A stretch of DNA of 64,000 nt from NCBI GenBank assembly GCA_907165275.2, contig OU015651.1, forward strand, positions 13,848,501-13,912,500, read 5' to 3'. Below are positions 10,866 to 21,929 of this stretch, piece after piece. A program made the position numbers and the translations under genes. How positions within the stretch are numbered: position 1 is the first letter of the stretch; each line of letters begins with the position of its first letter. Source of the DNA: Zygaena filipendulae. Lineage: Eukaryota; Arthropoda; Insecta; Lepidoptera; Zygaenidae. Under the pieces are notes generated by a model that was not told the DNA's origin, searched no databases, and saw nothing but the letters and a program-made list of their open reading frames with translations.

Positions 10866-11450
10866 CTTCAGTTTTTTTTAGATTTGAGTATACCTACCTA
10901 AATACTAGAAAAGTTACAAAGAACTATCGTGCATTCAATAACGTTGAAGATAAAAGATGTACCTACATTCTCTAGATCTAGATAAAATCTGTTAGTATAG
11001 GCAAGTTATGGAGTACCAAAGTACCTATTATTCTATTTCAATAAAGCATTATGCTTATAATTTTCAGAATTGAATTGTGTCCACAATATCACATTCCAAA
11101 ATTCAAAGTAGTTACAGACTTAATGCATAAATTTCAAACAAAGCATGTCTTTCGCAGGGCGCGGTCGTTCCGCTTAGCTTGTGAACTGAAATTTTGTAAT
11201 GGAATTGCTTGAAGTTCTTTCCCAACTTAAAGTTTAATGTTCAACAGACGTTTGACACGGAACAATTAGATGAGATTTACAAATGTTTATCGTCTGTTTA
11301 CTCGCTTTGTACCTACGTTTTATAGATAATACTAGATTAAAAATAACTAGCTGTCATCCACTAGCTTGCTCACGTGAATTACTGCAATCTCTTAAAAATT
11401 GAGAAACGTGCTTTTAATGAATTTAAAAGTGCATTTATTTTGATATAATA
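10866..11450. other. No gene seen
   Basis: AT-rich sequence without recognisable repeats or coding signal. Confidence 0.5.
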
Positions 11451-11695
11451 ATGGGGATGTAGACTACTTTTGAAAATCAAAATTCTAATTAGTCCGTCAG
11501 TTAGAAAATAAAAAAAACAATAGACACGTATTTTTTGCTTTTTCAAATAAATTAATATATACAGAGATAAAGCGCATTTAAGTTTAGGGTGAGGGGGTCG
11601 TGACGTCACTAACCGCTAAAACCGCCATACAAACTGTCAGAATAGTGACGTCACGCGAAATTTCAACTCAACATATCGCCGTTATTTTTTGATTA
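11451..11695 (-). mobile_element. CRE-MITE copy 2, truncated
   Basis: Starts ATGGGGATGTAGACTAC, retains GTGACGTCACTAACCGC and AATAGTGACGTCACGCG, and stops at TTATTTTTTGATTA; the distal arm is missing. Both CRE palindromes are intact. Confidence 0.85.
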
Positions 11696-11994
11696 GTCAG
11701 TCCATAATCAGTCAGTTTTCAGATTAACAGCACAAAATCTAAGTCGCATTATGTCCAACTGTACAAAAGCAACCGAATTCATTGCGTCCAAACCACGACC
11801 GACAAAACGTGATTTGAATAAAATGCAACTAATACGTTTGGACGAAGTGACTTGTGCCATGAATCCAGTTTATCTCTTACTTCTTCTTTCACATAGGTAG
11901 CTTTTAATAGAATATTATTTTTATTATAATATACTCGTACTTAAACCACAATACAGAGGTACAATGTGTTAATAAATGATTGATTTTATTTATT

Positions 11995-12138
11995 AACTAG
12001 CTGTGTTCTGTGGTTTCACCCGCGTTAATTTAGGAGTTCCCGCGGGAATTCCGGGACAAAAAGCACCCTATGTCCGTTTTTGCACCCCTGATAATGTGTA
12101 TGTAAAATTTCATGATGATCGGTTGAGTCGTTAAGGCT
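11995..12138 (-). mobile_element. Helitron-like element, truncated and chimeric
   Basis: CTAGCTGTGTTCTGTGGTTT through GATGATCGGTTGAGTCGTTAAGG. It then switches abruptly to a GC-rich sequence (CGTGGTGTCGCCAACGACC) not seen in other copies, so the 5' half was replaced or interrupted. Confidence 0.75.
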
Positions 12139-13130
12139 CGTGGTGTCGCCAACGACCTTGGGCGTTGAGGCGTGGCCTAATTTTCTCGCCCCCGCTACCC
12201 GCACCCAAACATCGCGCGATAATGTACGTAGGGTCAGTGGAACAGTTATCGGCACTCCATCAAATCTATCATTATTTTAATTGATATTACATTGAGTCAT
12301 GCAAATATTTTTATATTGTATTTTTTATGTTTTATTTTAATACTTTAATAATGAAGGTAAATAATTATTGATGTTTATTTTTATTATATTGTAATTTTAC
12401 TATAAAGGATTAATGATATCAAATTCGTAGTTAAATAGGTAGTTAAATTAATTTATTATTTTACAATTTAGTACTTATTTAGTACAATTTAGTACCTATA
12501 CACAAATTGATTTTTTTCTTTTCACATATTTAGTGTACCTATTTGGTACCTTTAGGTACCGAATTTATTTTTAATTTATATCGTCCCAGAAAAAAGTAGT
12601 AGACTAATCAAAATTTTCGCCGTAAGAAAACATATTTGCTGTAAGTAACAAAACACCAACTTTTCACCAGAAACATTTTTTTTATAAAATTGAAAATAAA
12701 GCAACTTTTTAACAAGAACTGACAGAATTATGATTTTTTTTGTACATAGTTTTGTTAAGTTAAGGGCGCGCCAGATTATGCAGCTCTTATCCGATAGAGG
12801 CCGCGGACGGCGCCATAAAAGAGTTTTCTCAATTTACAGAGAATCACAAGGTTAAAAAATAGATTTTGATGATGGCTGCGAGAGGATGAGTGTTTAATAC
12901 ATCTTTAATTTAAAATTTTTATATGGCTTTACGCGCATTATTATCCTTTGACTACACGAAAATATCGAATAACTGGCCGAAACGTAGTCACACACACATG
13001 CAAATCGATTAATACTAGACGATTAGGATTCGTAATTTGGCTACCTCAACAAGAGTCTCGGTGGTGTGCGTCTTTTTTTGTAAACTATGAATCGTGAAAA
13101 TCTTGTGTTCAAACCTTAGATTTCGATTCC
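12139..13130. other. No gene seen; short GC-rich patch
   Basis: 12139-12255 is GC-rich and unlike its neighbours. Another CpG-rich spot is at 12768-12820 (GGGCGCGCCAGATTATG, GGCCGCGGACGGCGCC). The rest is AT-rich. The 76-codon ORF at 12025-12255 is a repeat shadow. Confidence 0.5.
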
Positions 13131-13133
13131 ACT

Positions 13134-14730
13134 TTTTGACCACGTGATCACATAGATATGACGAAAACATGAAGTTTGAGTACCAACACGATGGGTCTGT
13201 AACTTGTAGTTTCCGAGATACAGGCTATCGAAGATTTGATCTCGTGATCACATAGATATCATGAAAACATGAAGTTTGAGTACCAACACGATGGGTCTGT
13301 AACTTGTAGTTTCCGAGATATAGCCTATCGAATATTTGACCACGTGATCACATAGATATGACGAAAACATGAAGTTCGAGTACCAACACGACGGGTCTGT
13401 AACTTGTATTTTCCGAGATATAGGCTATCTAACATTTGATCACGTGATCACATAGATATGACGAAAACATGAAGTTTGAGTACCAACACGATGGGTCTGT
13501 AACTTGTAGTTTCCGAGATATAGGCTATCGAAAATTTGACCACGTGATCACATAGATATGACGAAAACATGAAGTTTGAGTACCAACACGATGGGTCTGT
13601 AACTTGTAGATTCCGAGATACAGGCTATCGAAAATTTGACCATGTGATCACATAGATATCACGAAAACATGAAGTTTGAGTACCAACACGATGGGTCTGT
13701 AACTTGTAGTTTCCGAGATATAGCCTATCGAATATTTGACCACGTGATCACATAGATATGACGAAAACATGAAGTTTGAGTACCAACACGACGGGTCTGT
13801 AACTTGTAGTTTCCGAGATATAGGCTATCTAACATTTGATCACGTGATCACATAGATATGACGAAAACATGAAGTTTGAGTACCAACACGACGGGTCTGT
13901 AACTTGTAGTTTCCGAGATATAGGCTATCGAAAATTTGACCACGTGATCACATAGATATGACGAAAACATGAAGTTTGAGTACCAACACGACGGGTCTGT
14001 AACTTGTAGTTTCCGAGATATAGGCTATCTAACATTTGATCACGTGATCACATAGATATGACGAAAACATGAAGTTTGAGTACCAACACGATGGGTCTGT
14101 AACTTGTAGTTTCCGAGATATAGGCTATCTAACATTTGATCACGTGATCACATAGATATGACGAAAACATGGAGTTTGAGTACCAACACGATGGGTTTGT
14201 AACTTGTAGTTTCCGAGATATAGGCTATCGAAAATTTGACCACGTGATCACATAGATATGACGAAAACATGAAGTTTGAGTACCAACACGATGGGTCTGT
14301 AACTTGTAGTTTCCGAGATACAGGCTATCGAAGATTTGATCACGTGATCACATAGATATCACGAAAACATGAAGTTTGAGTACCAACACGATGGGTCTGT
14401 AACTTGTAGTTTCCGAGATACAGGCTATCGAAGATTTGATCACGTGATCACATAGATATCACGAAAACATGAAGTTTGAGTACCAACACGATGGGTCTGT
14501 AACTTGTAGTTTCCGAGATATAGCTTGTTGAAAATTTGACCATGTGATCACATAGATATCACGAAAACATGAAGTTTGAGTACCAACACGATGGGTCTGT
14601 AACTTGTAGTTTCCGAGATATAGGTTATTGGAAATTTGACCACGTGATCACATAGATATCACGAAAACATGACGTTTGATTACCAACACGATGGGTCTGT
14701 AACTTGTAGTTCCGAGATATAGGCTTTACA
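13134..14730. repeat. 100-bp satellite array, 16 units
   Basis: Sixteen head-to-tail units start at 13141, 13241 and so on to 14641, with no length change until a 1-base deletion in the last. Each unit contains GTGATCACATAGATAT, GAAAACATGAAGTTTGAGTA, CCAACACGATGGGTCTGTAA and CTTGTAGTTTCCGAGATA. CACGTG stands at the start of 13 units. In six (13441, 13841, 14041, 14141, 14341, 14441) the junction is the perfect 14-bp palindrome TGATCACGTGATCA. Units 2-4 share variants with units 6-8, so a 400-bp higher-order repeat exists. 100 is not a multiple of 3 and stops are frequent, so the array is not coding. Confidence 0.97.
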
Positions 14731-14759
14731 AAAAAAAAATTGAAGGTATGAAAAAAATT

Positions 14760-14870
14760 GCATCACGTGGTCACATAAGACACAATAAAAATATTATTTT
14801 CATTGCATCGGAGAATTTGGAGATAAACGCTGAATTTTATCACCCGCCGAGATACAACCTTTCGAAAATA
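14760..14870. repeat. Degenerate outlying satellite unit
   Basis: After an A-run, CACGTGGTCACATAAGACA and, further on, CCGAGATACAACCTTTCGAA appear in the same order and at similar spacing as in the satellite unit. The middle has diverged. This is probably an old edge unit. Confidence 0.5.
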
Positions 14871-16259
14871 TGGTCTCTCTCTTTTACTCATCGTGAAAAC
14901 AAGAAAGAGATAGCAAGAATTTATTCAACACAAAAATATAAAATACTTTTACCCGTAAGTTACGTTATACCTCATCGTACGTGACGCAGAACCAAAACGT
15001 CTTTTCCAACTTTCCACAAGTTATTTGTATTCGCTTCGGCTACTAATAGGTACCTACTACATCAGTAATAGGTATATTTTCAAATACAATTCTAAATTAT
15101 CTTGGTAGGCAAAATTGTCAAAACTCACGGCACAACGCCGCGCCACCTTGTGATCCTTTTGGAATTCACTACAAACTACTGCATTCGGGGGACTTGTCAG
15201 TCTACAGCCTAACTACAGCTGTTTATAGACCGGGCCGCCATTTTCGTACACTTATAAGTGTATTCGTTCTCTCACACAAGCAAAGGTTCGACCGAAATTT
15301 AATTCATTTTGAAATGATTGTAATTATGTTATTTCTTCACTATAATATGCAAAGATTTTGGGCTGTGCGTTATCGTAACAAGTAGTAGTATTTTATTAAA
15401 TGAAGTCTAATAAATAAAAACAGGCGGAATGCCTTTAATATAGCTACGGCAGTTTGTATGAAAACTAGACCTTTAGACCCACCTTAATGTTAGTTGCAAT
15501 TAAAATATTTTCACTAAAGTTACAAGGAAACAGGTTTTACTACTTACAGCATTCTTCGATTTGTATGCAGATAGAAAATTGCTGTATATTTTCCGATATC
15601 TAAAATGCTGTAGCTGTATATTTTTATTTTTATTAATTTATTGATTAATTTAGTAAAAGAAAGTAATAAAACAAAAATGTGTTTATAAAATTGCCTTTTG
15701 TTACAAAAAAATACAATGAACCAATAATTAAAATTCAGTGAAGTCCAGTTGCCCAACTTTTTGCAGCTTTTTTTTTCGTGGCATTTTTGATGTCGCTACC
15801 TTATTTTGCTCACAAAATTAATTTGGCGTAACCAAGCGGATTGCGACAGCGCGACGCACAGCCTACCCGTTTGAATGCCAGCGCCAGACTGACTCCCGTC
15901 GCCCGCGCACGGACCCGCTCGTGACCATTTGTAGTGAATGTGGTATAAAAAACATTTCGTCAAAACTATGTATTATTTTGGAACGATAAATGCTCAGTTT
16001 TAAGTTAAACAAGTTAGCAATCTTTTCCTGAAAGAATCGTGAAATTATCACTTGTAGTTTAGAAGCAGTAGCGTATTTCAAGTTGAAAACAGCTTCATTT
16101 CAATGTTTTTTTTTGAATAGTATTTTGTAGACTACAATTTATTTAAATGCTCAGATTGAAGTTCATATATCAATCTTTAATATATGTTAATTCTGGAATC
16201 GTCAGTAGGCTAATTTATGAGCTTTAGGGCCTCAAAAATGATCGTTTCACGACTCCATG
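14871..16259. other. No gene seen; CpG-rich patch at 15840-15945
   Basis: AT-rich except 15840-15945, which has GCGACAGCGCGACGCACAG and GCCCGCGCACGGACCC. On the minus strand this patch holds TCAGTC (Inr-like) with GGCTG about 28 bp downstream. It could be a promoter or leftover exon, but no ORF supports that. Confidence 0.35.
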
Positions 16260-16335
16260 CGCCTTAAGGCGTGAAAGCGCAACAGACAGACAGAAAAAAA
16301 GACAGGCAGAGCTACTTTCGCATTTATTAGTAGGA
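16260..16335 (-). mobile_element. Helitron-like 5' end fragment
   Basis: CTTAAGGCGTGAAAGCGCAA, a CAGA run and ACTTTCGCATTTATTAGTAG; the rest of the element is missing. Confidence 0.65.
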
Positions 16336-16379
16336 ATTTTATCAAAAATATTTTTTTATAGTTTTTAATATCAGACTTT

Positions 16380-17142
16380 TTATTATAAGAACAAACAATA
16401 TGTGGCAAAAATTTTATACCGCTTTGGCCTCGAGTTCAATTTTGCGATTGTGGGAAAAAAAACCAGCTCATCAGATTTATAAGCTTCATCTCTAATTAGA
16501 TTTCTACTGGCCGCAACGAAAAGGGACTTTAATCTCACTTCTTTTCGAGTCTGCAAATACAAATCATTCACTTATAGATAGTAATAAATTTATTACAATC
16601 GGACTGGGGAGAGAATTCATTTTTTGTCTAATCTACTCGTTACATCGGGAGTTCTCCTTTTATTGGAATGAAGGGATGGAATTCTGATCCTATCAATTTT
16701 GGACGATGGCCAACGACGTGGAAGTACTTCACTCTTCCCCTTCCAACTTGAGTGGTTTTAGTAAGGAGGGATAAAATATAGGTTATTACCTGTACTACAT
16801 AATATAATGTAAGTCGACACGAGAGTGCAGTAATGCTCATTGCTCACCCACTGCTCACTTACCGCTTATTGGTTGCTCTTAAATACATTTGACACTGAGC
16901 GTACCCCGCTGTTATGTCATGGGGTTTTCGTGACCTCCAACCGGCTCTTGAGGGTTAAAATGGGGGGAATATTGTTTGGAGAGATTTATATCTAGGCATT
17001 TATCGTTCAGAATATAAATGTTATATACGTATTATTACACAAATTGTAGGATTGGGTTCATATAATTTAGATTACACGTCTTTTTGAGCAGTGTCTGGGC
17101 GGAAAAAAAGTAAATTAGTACCCATAAGGTTTTTTTAAGTTT
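16380..17142. other. No gene seen
   Basis: Mixed composition without recognised repeats. Small minus ORFs at 16383-16571 and 16640-16840 have no recognisable domain. Confidence 0.45.
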
Positions 17143-17340
17143 TCCCCTCAGTTTCAACCGCGTTAGTTTTGGAGTTCTCGCAAGAACCCGGGATAAAAGT
17201 ACCCTATGTCCTTATCCTTGTACCCTTGACATTGTGTGTGCAAAATTTCATGATAATCGGTTGAGTATAGTTAAAGCACATACCTAGTTAAAGCGTAACA
17301 AACAAACAAAATTGAATTCACATACGCATTTATCGCAAAT
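17143..17340 (-). mobile_element. Helitron-like element
   Basis: CAGTTTCAACCGCGTTAG, CGGGATAAAAGTACCCTATG and TTCATGATAATCGGTTGAG. The AAGGCGTGAAAG segment is split by a short insertion with a partial repeat (AGTTAAAGCACATACCTAGT). Confidence 0.75.
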
Positions 17341-17395
17341 AAATCATATACCTAATTCGTTCGTTTACCAATGGCCGGTGTATGTACATAATTTT

Positions 17396-18006
17396 TCATT
17401 ACTCATGCTCGGAAAGTAGGTCTGAAGTTGCCTGAGAAGCGGGTTGAAAGTAGCCCTTTTCAGCCCTAGGGAGAATCGCTTTCAACTGACAACTGTCAAA
17501 TTATTAAAAAAAAACTAGGTCTATTTTCACATTTCTATTGAACCATGTTTCAACTTTCTATACAGCCAGCGCGATGTAAAATTGAAATAACGTAAAGTTT
17601 AAGTAGGTATTAATTAAAATAAAATTCACTCACTTTTTCTTAAGCTAATTCCTATTTATATTTTTTTATTTTCTTTAATTAATACTTAATAATTAAAGAA
17701 AATATTTTTTTTAGGTCGCCACAATGTAAATAAAAAATACTGGCTGAATAGCTAGCCGGCCAAAGAAAAAGAAATAGGTGGGAAAGTGTCAAGCGACTAT
17801 CCGATCTTCACTCATTTTTTCTTTAGCTAATTCCTATTTTTATTTTGACTTTCCTTGCATTCGTAATGAAAAGCACAGTGTTACCCTCGGGAGAAAGTAA
17901 CTTATTTAGTGCCTCGAACTATTGGCGCCCTCGCTACGCTCGGGCGCCAAACCCCGTCTCGGCACTAAATGAGTTACTTTCACCCCTTGGATAACAATGT
18001 ACTATT
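17396..18006 (+). mobile_element. Foldback element, long form, copy 1
   Basis: Begins TCATTACTCATGCTCGGAAA and ends AACAATGTACTATT. A terminal hairpin pairs TTATTTAGTGCC with GGCACTAAAT, with an inner perfect stem TTGGCGCCC/GGGCGCCAA. A second hairpin (GTTGAAAG/CTTTCAAC) lies near the start. Two partly duplicated internal segments share AGCTAATTCCTATTT. No ORF; class unknown. Confidence 0.85.
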
Positions 18007-18009
18007 GTA

Positions 18010-18675
18010 TTCACATATTATATACCTACTCCAAAGCGGAAGCTTGAGTTATGTTTGAACTGTGACTGCAATATAGTCAAATGGTGCTGATATCTAAGAT
18101 AGAAATCCATCAAGGTAAAAGAAACTCGCTAGAAATGTTTTTTGTTAAATTTAATTGAAAAAAAAATCAATCTTTAATCATTAATATTGAGAGCTTCCAT
18201 ACCTACATAGGTTAAGAAAAAAAAAGGAAGCACATACAAAAAGGGACACGGAATGAAAATTAAAACGACACCAAAAACATTGTTAAGTCATCTCATATCA
18301 GCTGTTAATGAAAGTGATTAACATAAATTGCTGACGGCAACGTCATTATCATTAAAATATGCGACACGTTCACGTTTTGCGAATGATAATTACAATTATT
18401 CTAATAACCCACCCCTAACGAATGTATTACACCACATTCGTGACAAAGGCACAAAAAAGGGAAAAGTTATATGGATCCCTTGTCTCCATATTACAATTTC
18501 GTGCCCAAAAAAAGAACGAAATGATTCTTCCCTTTATAAATATTTATAGGCACCATATGAGGCCTTTTTGTCCTTTGCGAAGTTATACTTTTATTTAATT
18601 CTATTCAAGGAATGGGGGCTGTTTTTATAGACAACATTGGGCTTTTGTGACAAATTGCAAATACTTTTTACACCG
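18010..18675. other. No gene seen
   Basis: AT-rich; the 73-codon ORF at 18328-18549 is unrecognised. Confidence 0.5.
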
Positions 18676-18800
18676 CTAGCCGCTCCCCCGCGGTTTCACC
18701 CGTACCTATATGAATTTCGGGACCCCTTGGAAACTCTAAAAACACTTTGTCATTCTGTCTCTTTTAGAATCGGTGCAGTAATTCGAGAGACTAAGTCGGT
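18676..18800 (-). mobile_element. Helitron-like tail, degenerate
   Basis: CTAGCCGCTCCCCCGCGGTT, CGGGACCCCTTGG and TAGAATCGGTGCAGTAATTC indicate an old copy. Confidence 0.55.
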
Positions 18801-19119
18801 ACACCCTACATCTTAACTTTTCTTCTTATACCTACTGGACAACCAAGCGTTGCGAGTAGAGATGAGTTTGGAATGGACGTCTATCGGGCATTTACTCAAA
18901 ATATCCTTAAATGCCGGACCAAAACCCATTTCTAGTTGCGAGCGATTCCATTATTTATATTTTAGAATCGCTTCTATAAGCAAAAAAAACTTGATCTATG
19001 AAAACGCAATTTACACCTACGAACTATTCAATTTATAGCTAGGACACATTATCTTAGAAAGGATTTCATGGACTTGCCCCAGGAACTCCCAAATCAACGC
19101 GCCTGAAACCTGGTTTTTA

Positions 19120-19350
19120 ACCGACTTCCAAAAAGGAGGAGGTTATGCATTCGGCTGTATGTATGTACTTCTTTGTTTAAATGTATGTTCACCGATTAAT
19201 CGAAGACGGTTGGACCGATTTCAAAAATTTTTTTTAAGGGTATACTCTCATTTAGGTCCCATTGCCACCAAGTCGGGATCTGATGATAGGATTTTCGAGG
19301 GAACTCTTCAAAAATTATAGGCACACCTATAGCGATTTTTGTATATCTAT
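19120..19350 (+). repeat. Lepidopteran GACTTCCAAAAAGGAGGAGG repeat
   Basis: Begins ACCGACTTCCAAAAAGGAGG and contains TGTTCACCGATTAATCGAAG, GGTTGGACCGATTTCA and GCCACCAAGTCGGGATCTGA. An inverted, fuller sister is at 58190-58550. Such repeats are widespread in Lepidoptera and are often treated as retroelement 3' regions; the class is not shown here. Confidence 0.75.
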
Positions 19351-19487
19351 CTTCTATCTATATCTATCTGTATAATTATAATAAAACTGTAGAGAGGTCA
19401 ATTCTGTACATTGAATATATATTCAAAATTAATATTGGAGGATGAATGGTGATCGACACTGATGCCAAAAATGCAATCAGTAAATTT

Positions 19488-19490
<3 letters not shown>

Positions 19491-19520
<30 letters not shown>

Positions 19521-19850
19521 ATGTGCACGCATGGGTCAAAAACTACTGAAGGGATTTTAACCAAACCTGGTACGATTGTAGTCCATACTCCTGGGCAGGT
19601 ATAACATAACGCTAAGACACATAGGAGCTGAGCAGTGACGATAAATTTGAAGCAAGTCGGATGAAGATGCGCTTTCGGGCTCTTATCCTCGCATACATTT
19701 ACTCAATCACGCAAAAACGGCTGAACGGATTTGGATGAAAATTGGCATGCACGTTGTTAGGGGCACAGAGAAGGACATAGGGTACTTTTTATCCTGGAAT
19801 TCCCGCGGGAACTCCGAAATTACCGCGGGTGAAACCGCGGGGCACAGTTT
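19491..19850 (+). mobile_element. TCTG microsatellite and Helitron-like elements
   Basis: A perfect CTGT run (19491-19520) leads into GTCAAAAACTACTGAAGGGA. From about 19695 follows a subtype-2 Helitron-like copy: CTCAATCACGCAAAAACGGC, AAGGACATAGGGTACTTTTT, CCGCGGGTGAAACCGCGGGG, CACAG. The final CTAG has been lost (CACAGTTTTATA). Confidence 0.8.
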
Positions 19851-20074
19851 TATAATAATTATAACTAATCTCAATGTACTTTCGAGACCTGCCCTTAGCT
19901 ACAGTTATAGATTTACCGCCCCGGTTTGCGTTGACGCGGCGAAATTATTAAAAATCGTGACGCACGCAACTTTCGTGTTGTCACGTGAGCCCGCGGCATT
20001 ATATTAGAAACGTGTTCGACTCGAAACGAAAGCAAGACTGGAGCACCATTGCAAAACAAATTCAATGTATAATC

Positions 20075-20277
20075 TGCTAGTCGATCCCTTGTGGTTTTAC
20101 TCCCGTTCATTTTAAAGTTCCCGCGGAAATCCCGGGAGAAAAGTACCCTTTGTCTTTGTTTGTATCCCTAACAATGTGTATGAAAAATTTCATGATGATC
20201 GGTTGAGCCGTTAAGGCGTGAAAGCGTCACAGACAGACAGACAGAGTTACTTTCGCTTTTAAAATATTATTAGGGAT
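20075..20277 (-). mobile_element. Helitron-like element
   Basis: CTAGTCGATCCCTTGTGGTT, ATCCCGGGAGAAAAGTACCC, GATGATCGGTTGAGCCGTTA, a CAGA run, and TTTAAAATATTATTAGGGAT. Confidence 0.85.
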
Positions 20278-20509
20278 TTTATATTATCTTGTTATGAAAC
20301 CTTTCTGTTCGTTTGCCATTTACCATTATTTCCTGAATTGTTTTTTTTTTTAATCAACGGCTTTGATTCTCGGCTAAGAAAATGATCTTTTTTTAATTTC
20401 GAATAAAATACTATTATTATTATTTAGTATTTTATTAAAATCAGCCGGGAACTCTTTTGAGCCGTTTTCCATCTACGCTCACAGGAAAAATTCGCCCTCT
20501 ATGTACGTA

Positions 20510-20739
20510 CCACTACATAGTATACCAAGTCACTTGACGGGAAGCGACTTTGTCTTACACGACAGACAGACGTGTCTGTCAATGTATGATTAGATGTTTA
20601 AAACTACGCAACGGATTTTCGTGCGGTTTTCACCAATAGATAGAGTGATTCATGAGGAAGGTTTATATCTATATTTCATCCTCGAATTCCTGCGGGAATT
20701 CTGAAATTACCGCGGGTGAAATCTCGGGGGCACAGCTAG
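20510..20739 (+). mobile_element. AAAACTACGCAACGGATTTT repeat with Helitron-like tail
   Basis: CACTACATAGTATACC, GGAAGCGACTTTGTCTT, AAAACTACGCAACGGATTTT and GAGGAAGGTTTATATCTATA, ending ACCGCGGGTGAAATCTCGGG and CAGCTAG then T. A well-known type of lepidopteran repeat; sister at 35412-35620, tail-only copy at 63866-63960. Confidence 0.8.
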
Positions 20740-20744
20740 TATAA

Positions 20745-21158
20745 CAATAATTCGTAAACTTCTTCACCCACTTCAGTTATTACCAAACTTTCACAAGTGA
20801 ATCTCTGTGAATAGTAGGTATACCTAGTTTAGGCATTAGGTCTATGTTATTTGTCCCAAGGTCAAGGAGGAATTATAATAAGTGAAGTACCTACAATCTA
20901 CATAGACTATTTCATTTATTTGTTGAAGTAAATTCCTGGCTTGTGGAGTACAAAACAATATTTATCATCACAGCATGAAAAAAGAAATTCGTAGAAAAAC
21001 ATTTTTAGGGTCGGACCCTACTTGCTCTTTTACATTTGAACTCCTTGACAGCTTAAACTCCTTTTCAGTTTCACATTTAAAAACTTAATAGGTATTATTT
21101 TTACGAATTGGCAATTTGGGAAAGTTATTTTTTATCTTTTTTGCTGTTATTTGAATCA
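20745..21158. other. No gene seen
   Basis: AT-rich, no recognised repeats or ORFs. Confidence 0.5.
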
Positions 21159-21159
21159 C

Positions 21160-21328
21160 TAGCTGTTCCGAAGATTCCGCGGTATTTCCGGAATAAGAGT
21201 AGGTACCCAATGTCCTTTTCTGTACCCCTAAACACTTGTATGTATGCCAATTTCATGATGATCGGTTCAGCCGTTAAGGCGTGAAAGCCTAAAAAACAAA
21301 CTCACTTTCGCATTTGAGTGAGGGTTAA
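21160..21328 (-). mobile_element. Helitron-like element
   Basis: CTAGCTGTTCCGAAGATTCC, CCAATGTCCTTTTCTGTACC, GATGATCGGTTCAGCCGTTA and CTCACTTTCGCATTTGAG. Confidence 0.8.
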
Positions 21329-21466
21329 CAATAAGAAAGAGTTCTAAAAAAATTAAACTGAAGTGGGGGCTCCAATCTAAATGGCCCGTATTGAAGATGG
21401 CTGATTCATAGAAGTTGTAACGGAATTTTATTGGTTCACGTGACAATTTGAATCGATAGAGCGAAT

Positions 21467-21704
21467 CCCTACTAATATTATAAATGTGAAAGTAACTCTG
21501 TCTGTCTGTCTGTTACGGTTACGCTTTCACGACTTAACGGCTTAACCGATCATCATGAAATATATATTATAACATACGTTGTCAGAGGTATAGAGAAGGA
21601 CATAGGGTACTTTTTGTCCCGGAATTCCCGCGGGAACTCGTTAACTGACACCGGTAAAATCTAATGAAATTTTGCACACACGTTGCTTGGGGTACAGAAA
21701 AGAA

Positions 21705-21743
<39 letters not shown>

Positions 21744-21925
21744 CTCTTTATTGAACACTACTTAAAATAAACAATAACAAAAACAATTTTACTATAAAGT
21801 GTAACAATCGGCGGTCTTATCGCTCAGAGCGATCTCTTCCAGACAACCATGAGGTGCACTTTGTATCCTGGAATTTTTTGCGGGATTTCCGAAATTTCTG
21901 CGGGTGAAACCGCGGGGGACAGCTA
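21467..21925 (+). mobile_element. Helitron-like element interrupted by a LINE 3' end
   Basis: Starts A|TCCCTACTAATATTATAAAT and ends GGGTGAAACCGCGGGGGAC then AGCTAG|T. A partial duplication of the middle (TGAAATTTTGCACACACGTT at 21665) is followed by a retroelement insertion at 21710-21850, after which the tail resumes. Confidence 0.85.
21710..21850 (-). mobile_element. LINE 3' end with TTA tail
   Basis: On the minus strand it reads GGTTGTCTGGAAGAGATCGC, GAGCGATAAGACCGCCGA, then CAATAAAGAGTTTATTATTA and a TTA run. This is the well-known 3' terminus of a lepidopteran non-LTR element. It is inserted into a Helitron-like copy, so it is younger than its host. A related end is at 26590-26731. Confidence 0.75.
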
Positions 21926-21929
21926 GTTT

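Noticed and set aside
13134..14730. CRISPR-like array
   Set aside because: Units are continuous 100-bp tandem repeats with no unique spacers, in a eukaryotic setting.
19735..20007. 90-codon ORF and similar ORFs with GTEKDIGYFLSRNSR
   Set aside because: The same peptide recurs at 3384, 19735, 49941, 61684 and 63378 because it translates the Helitron-like repeat; it is not a protein family.
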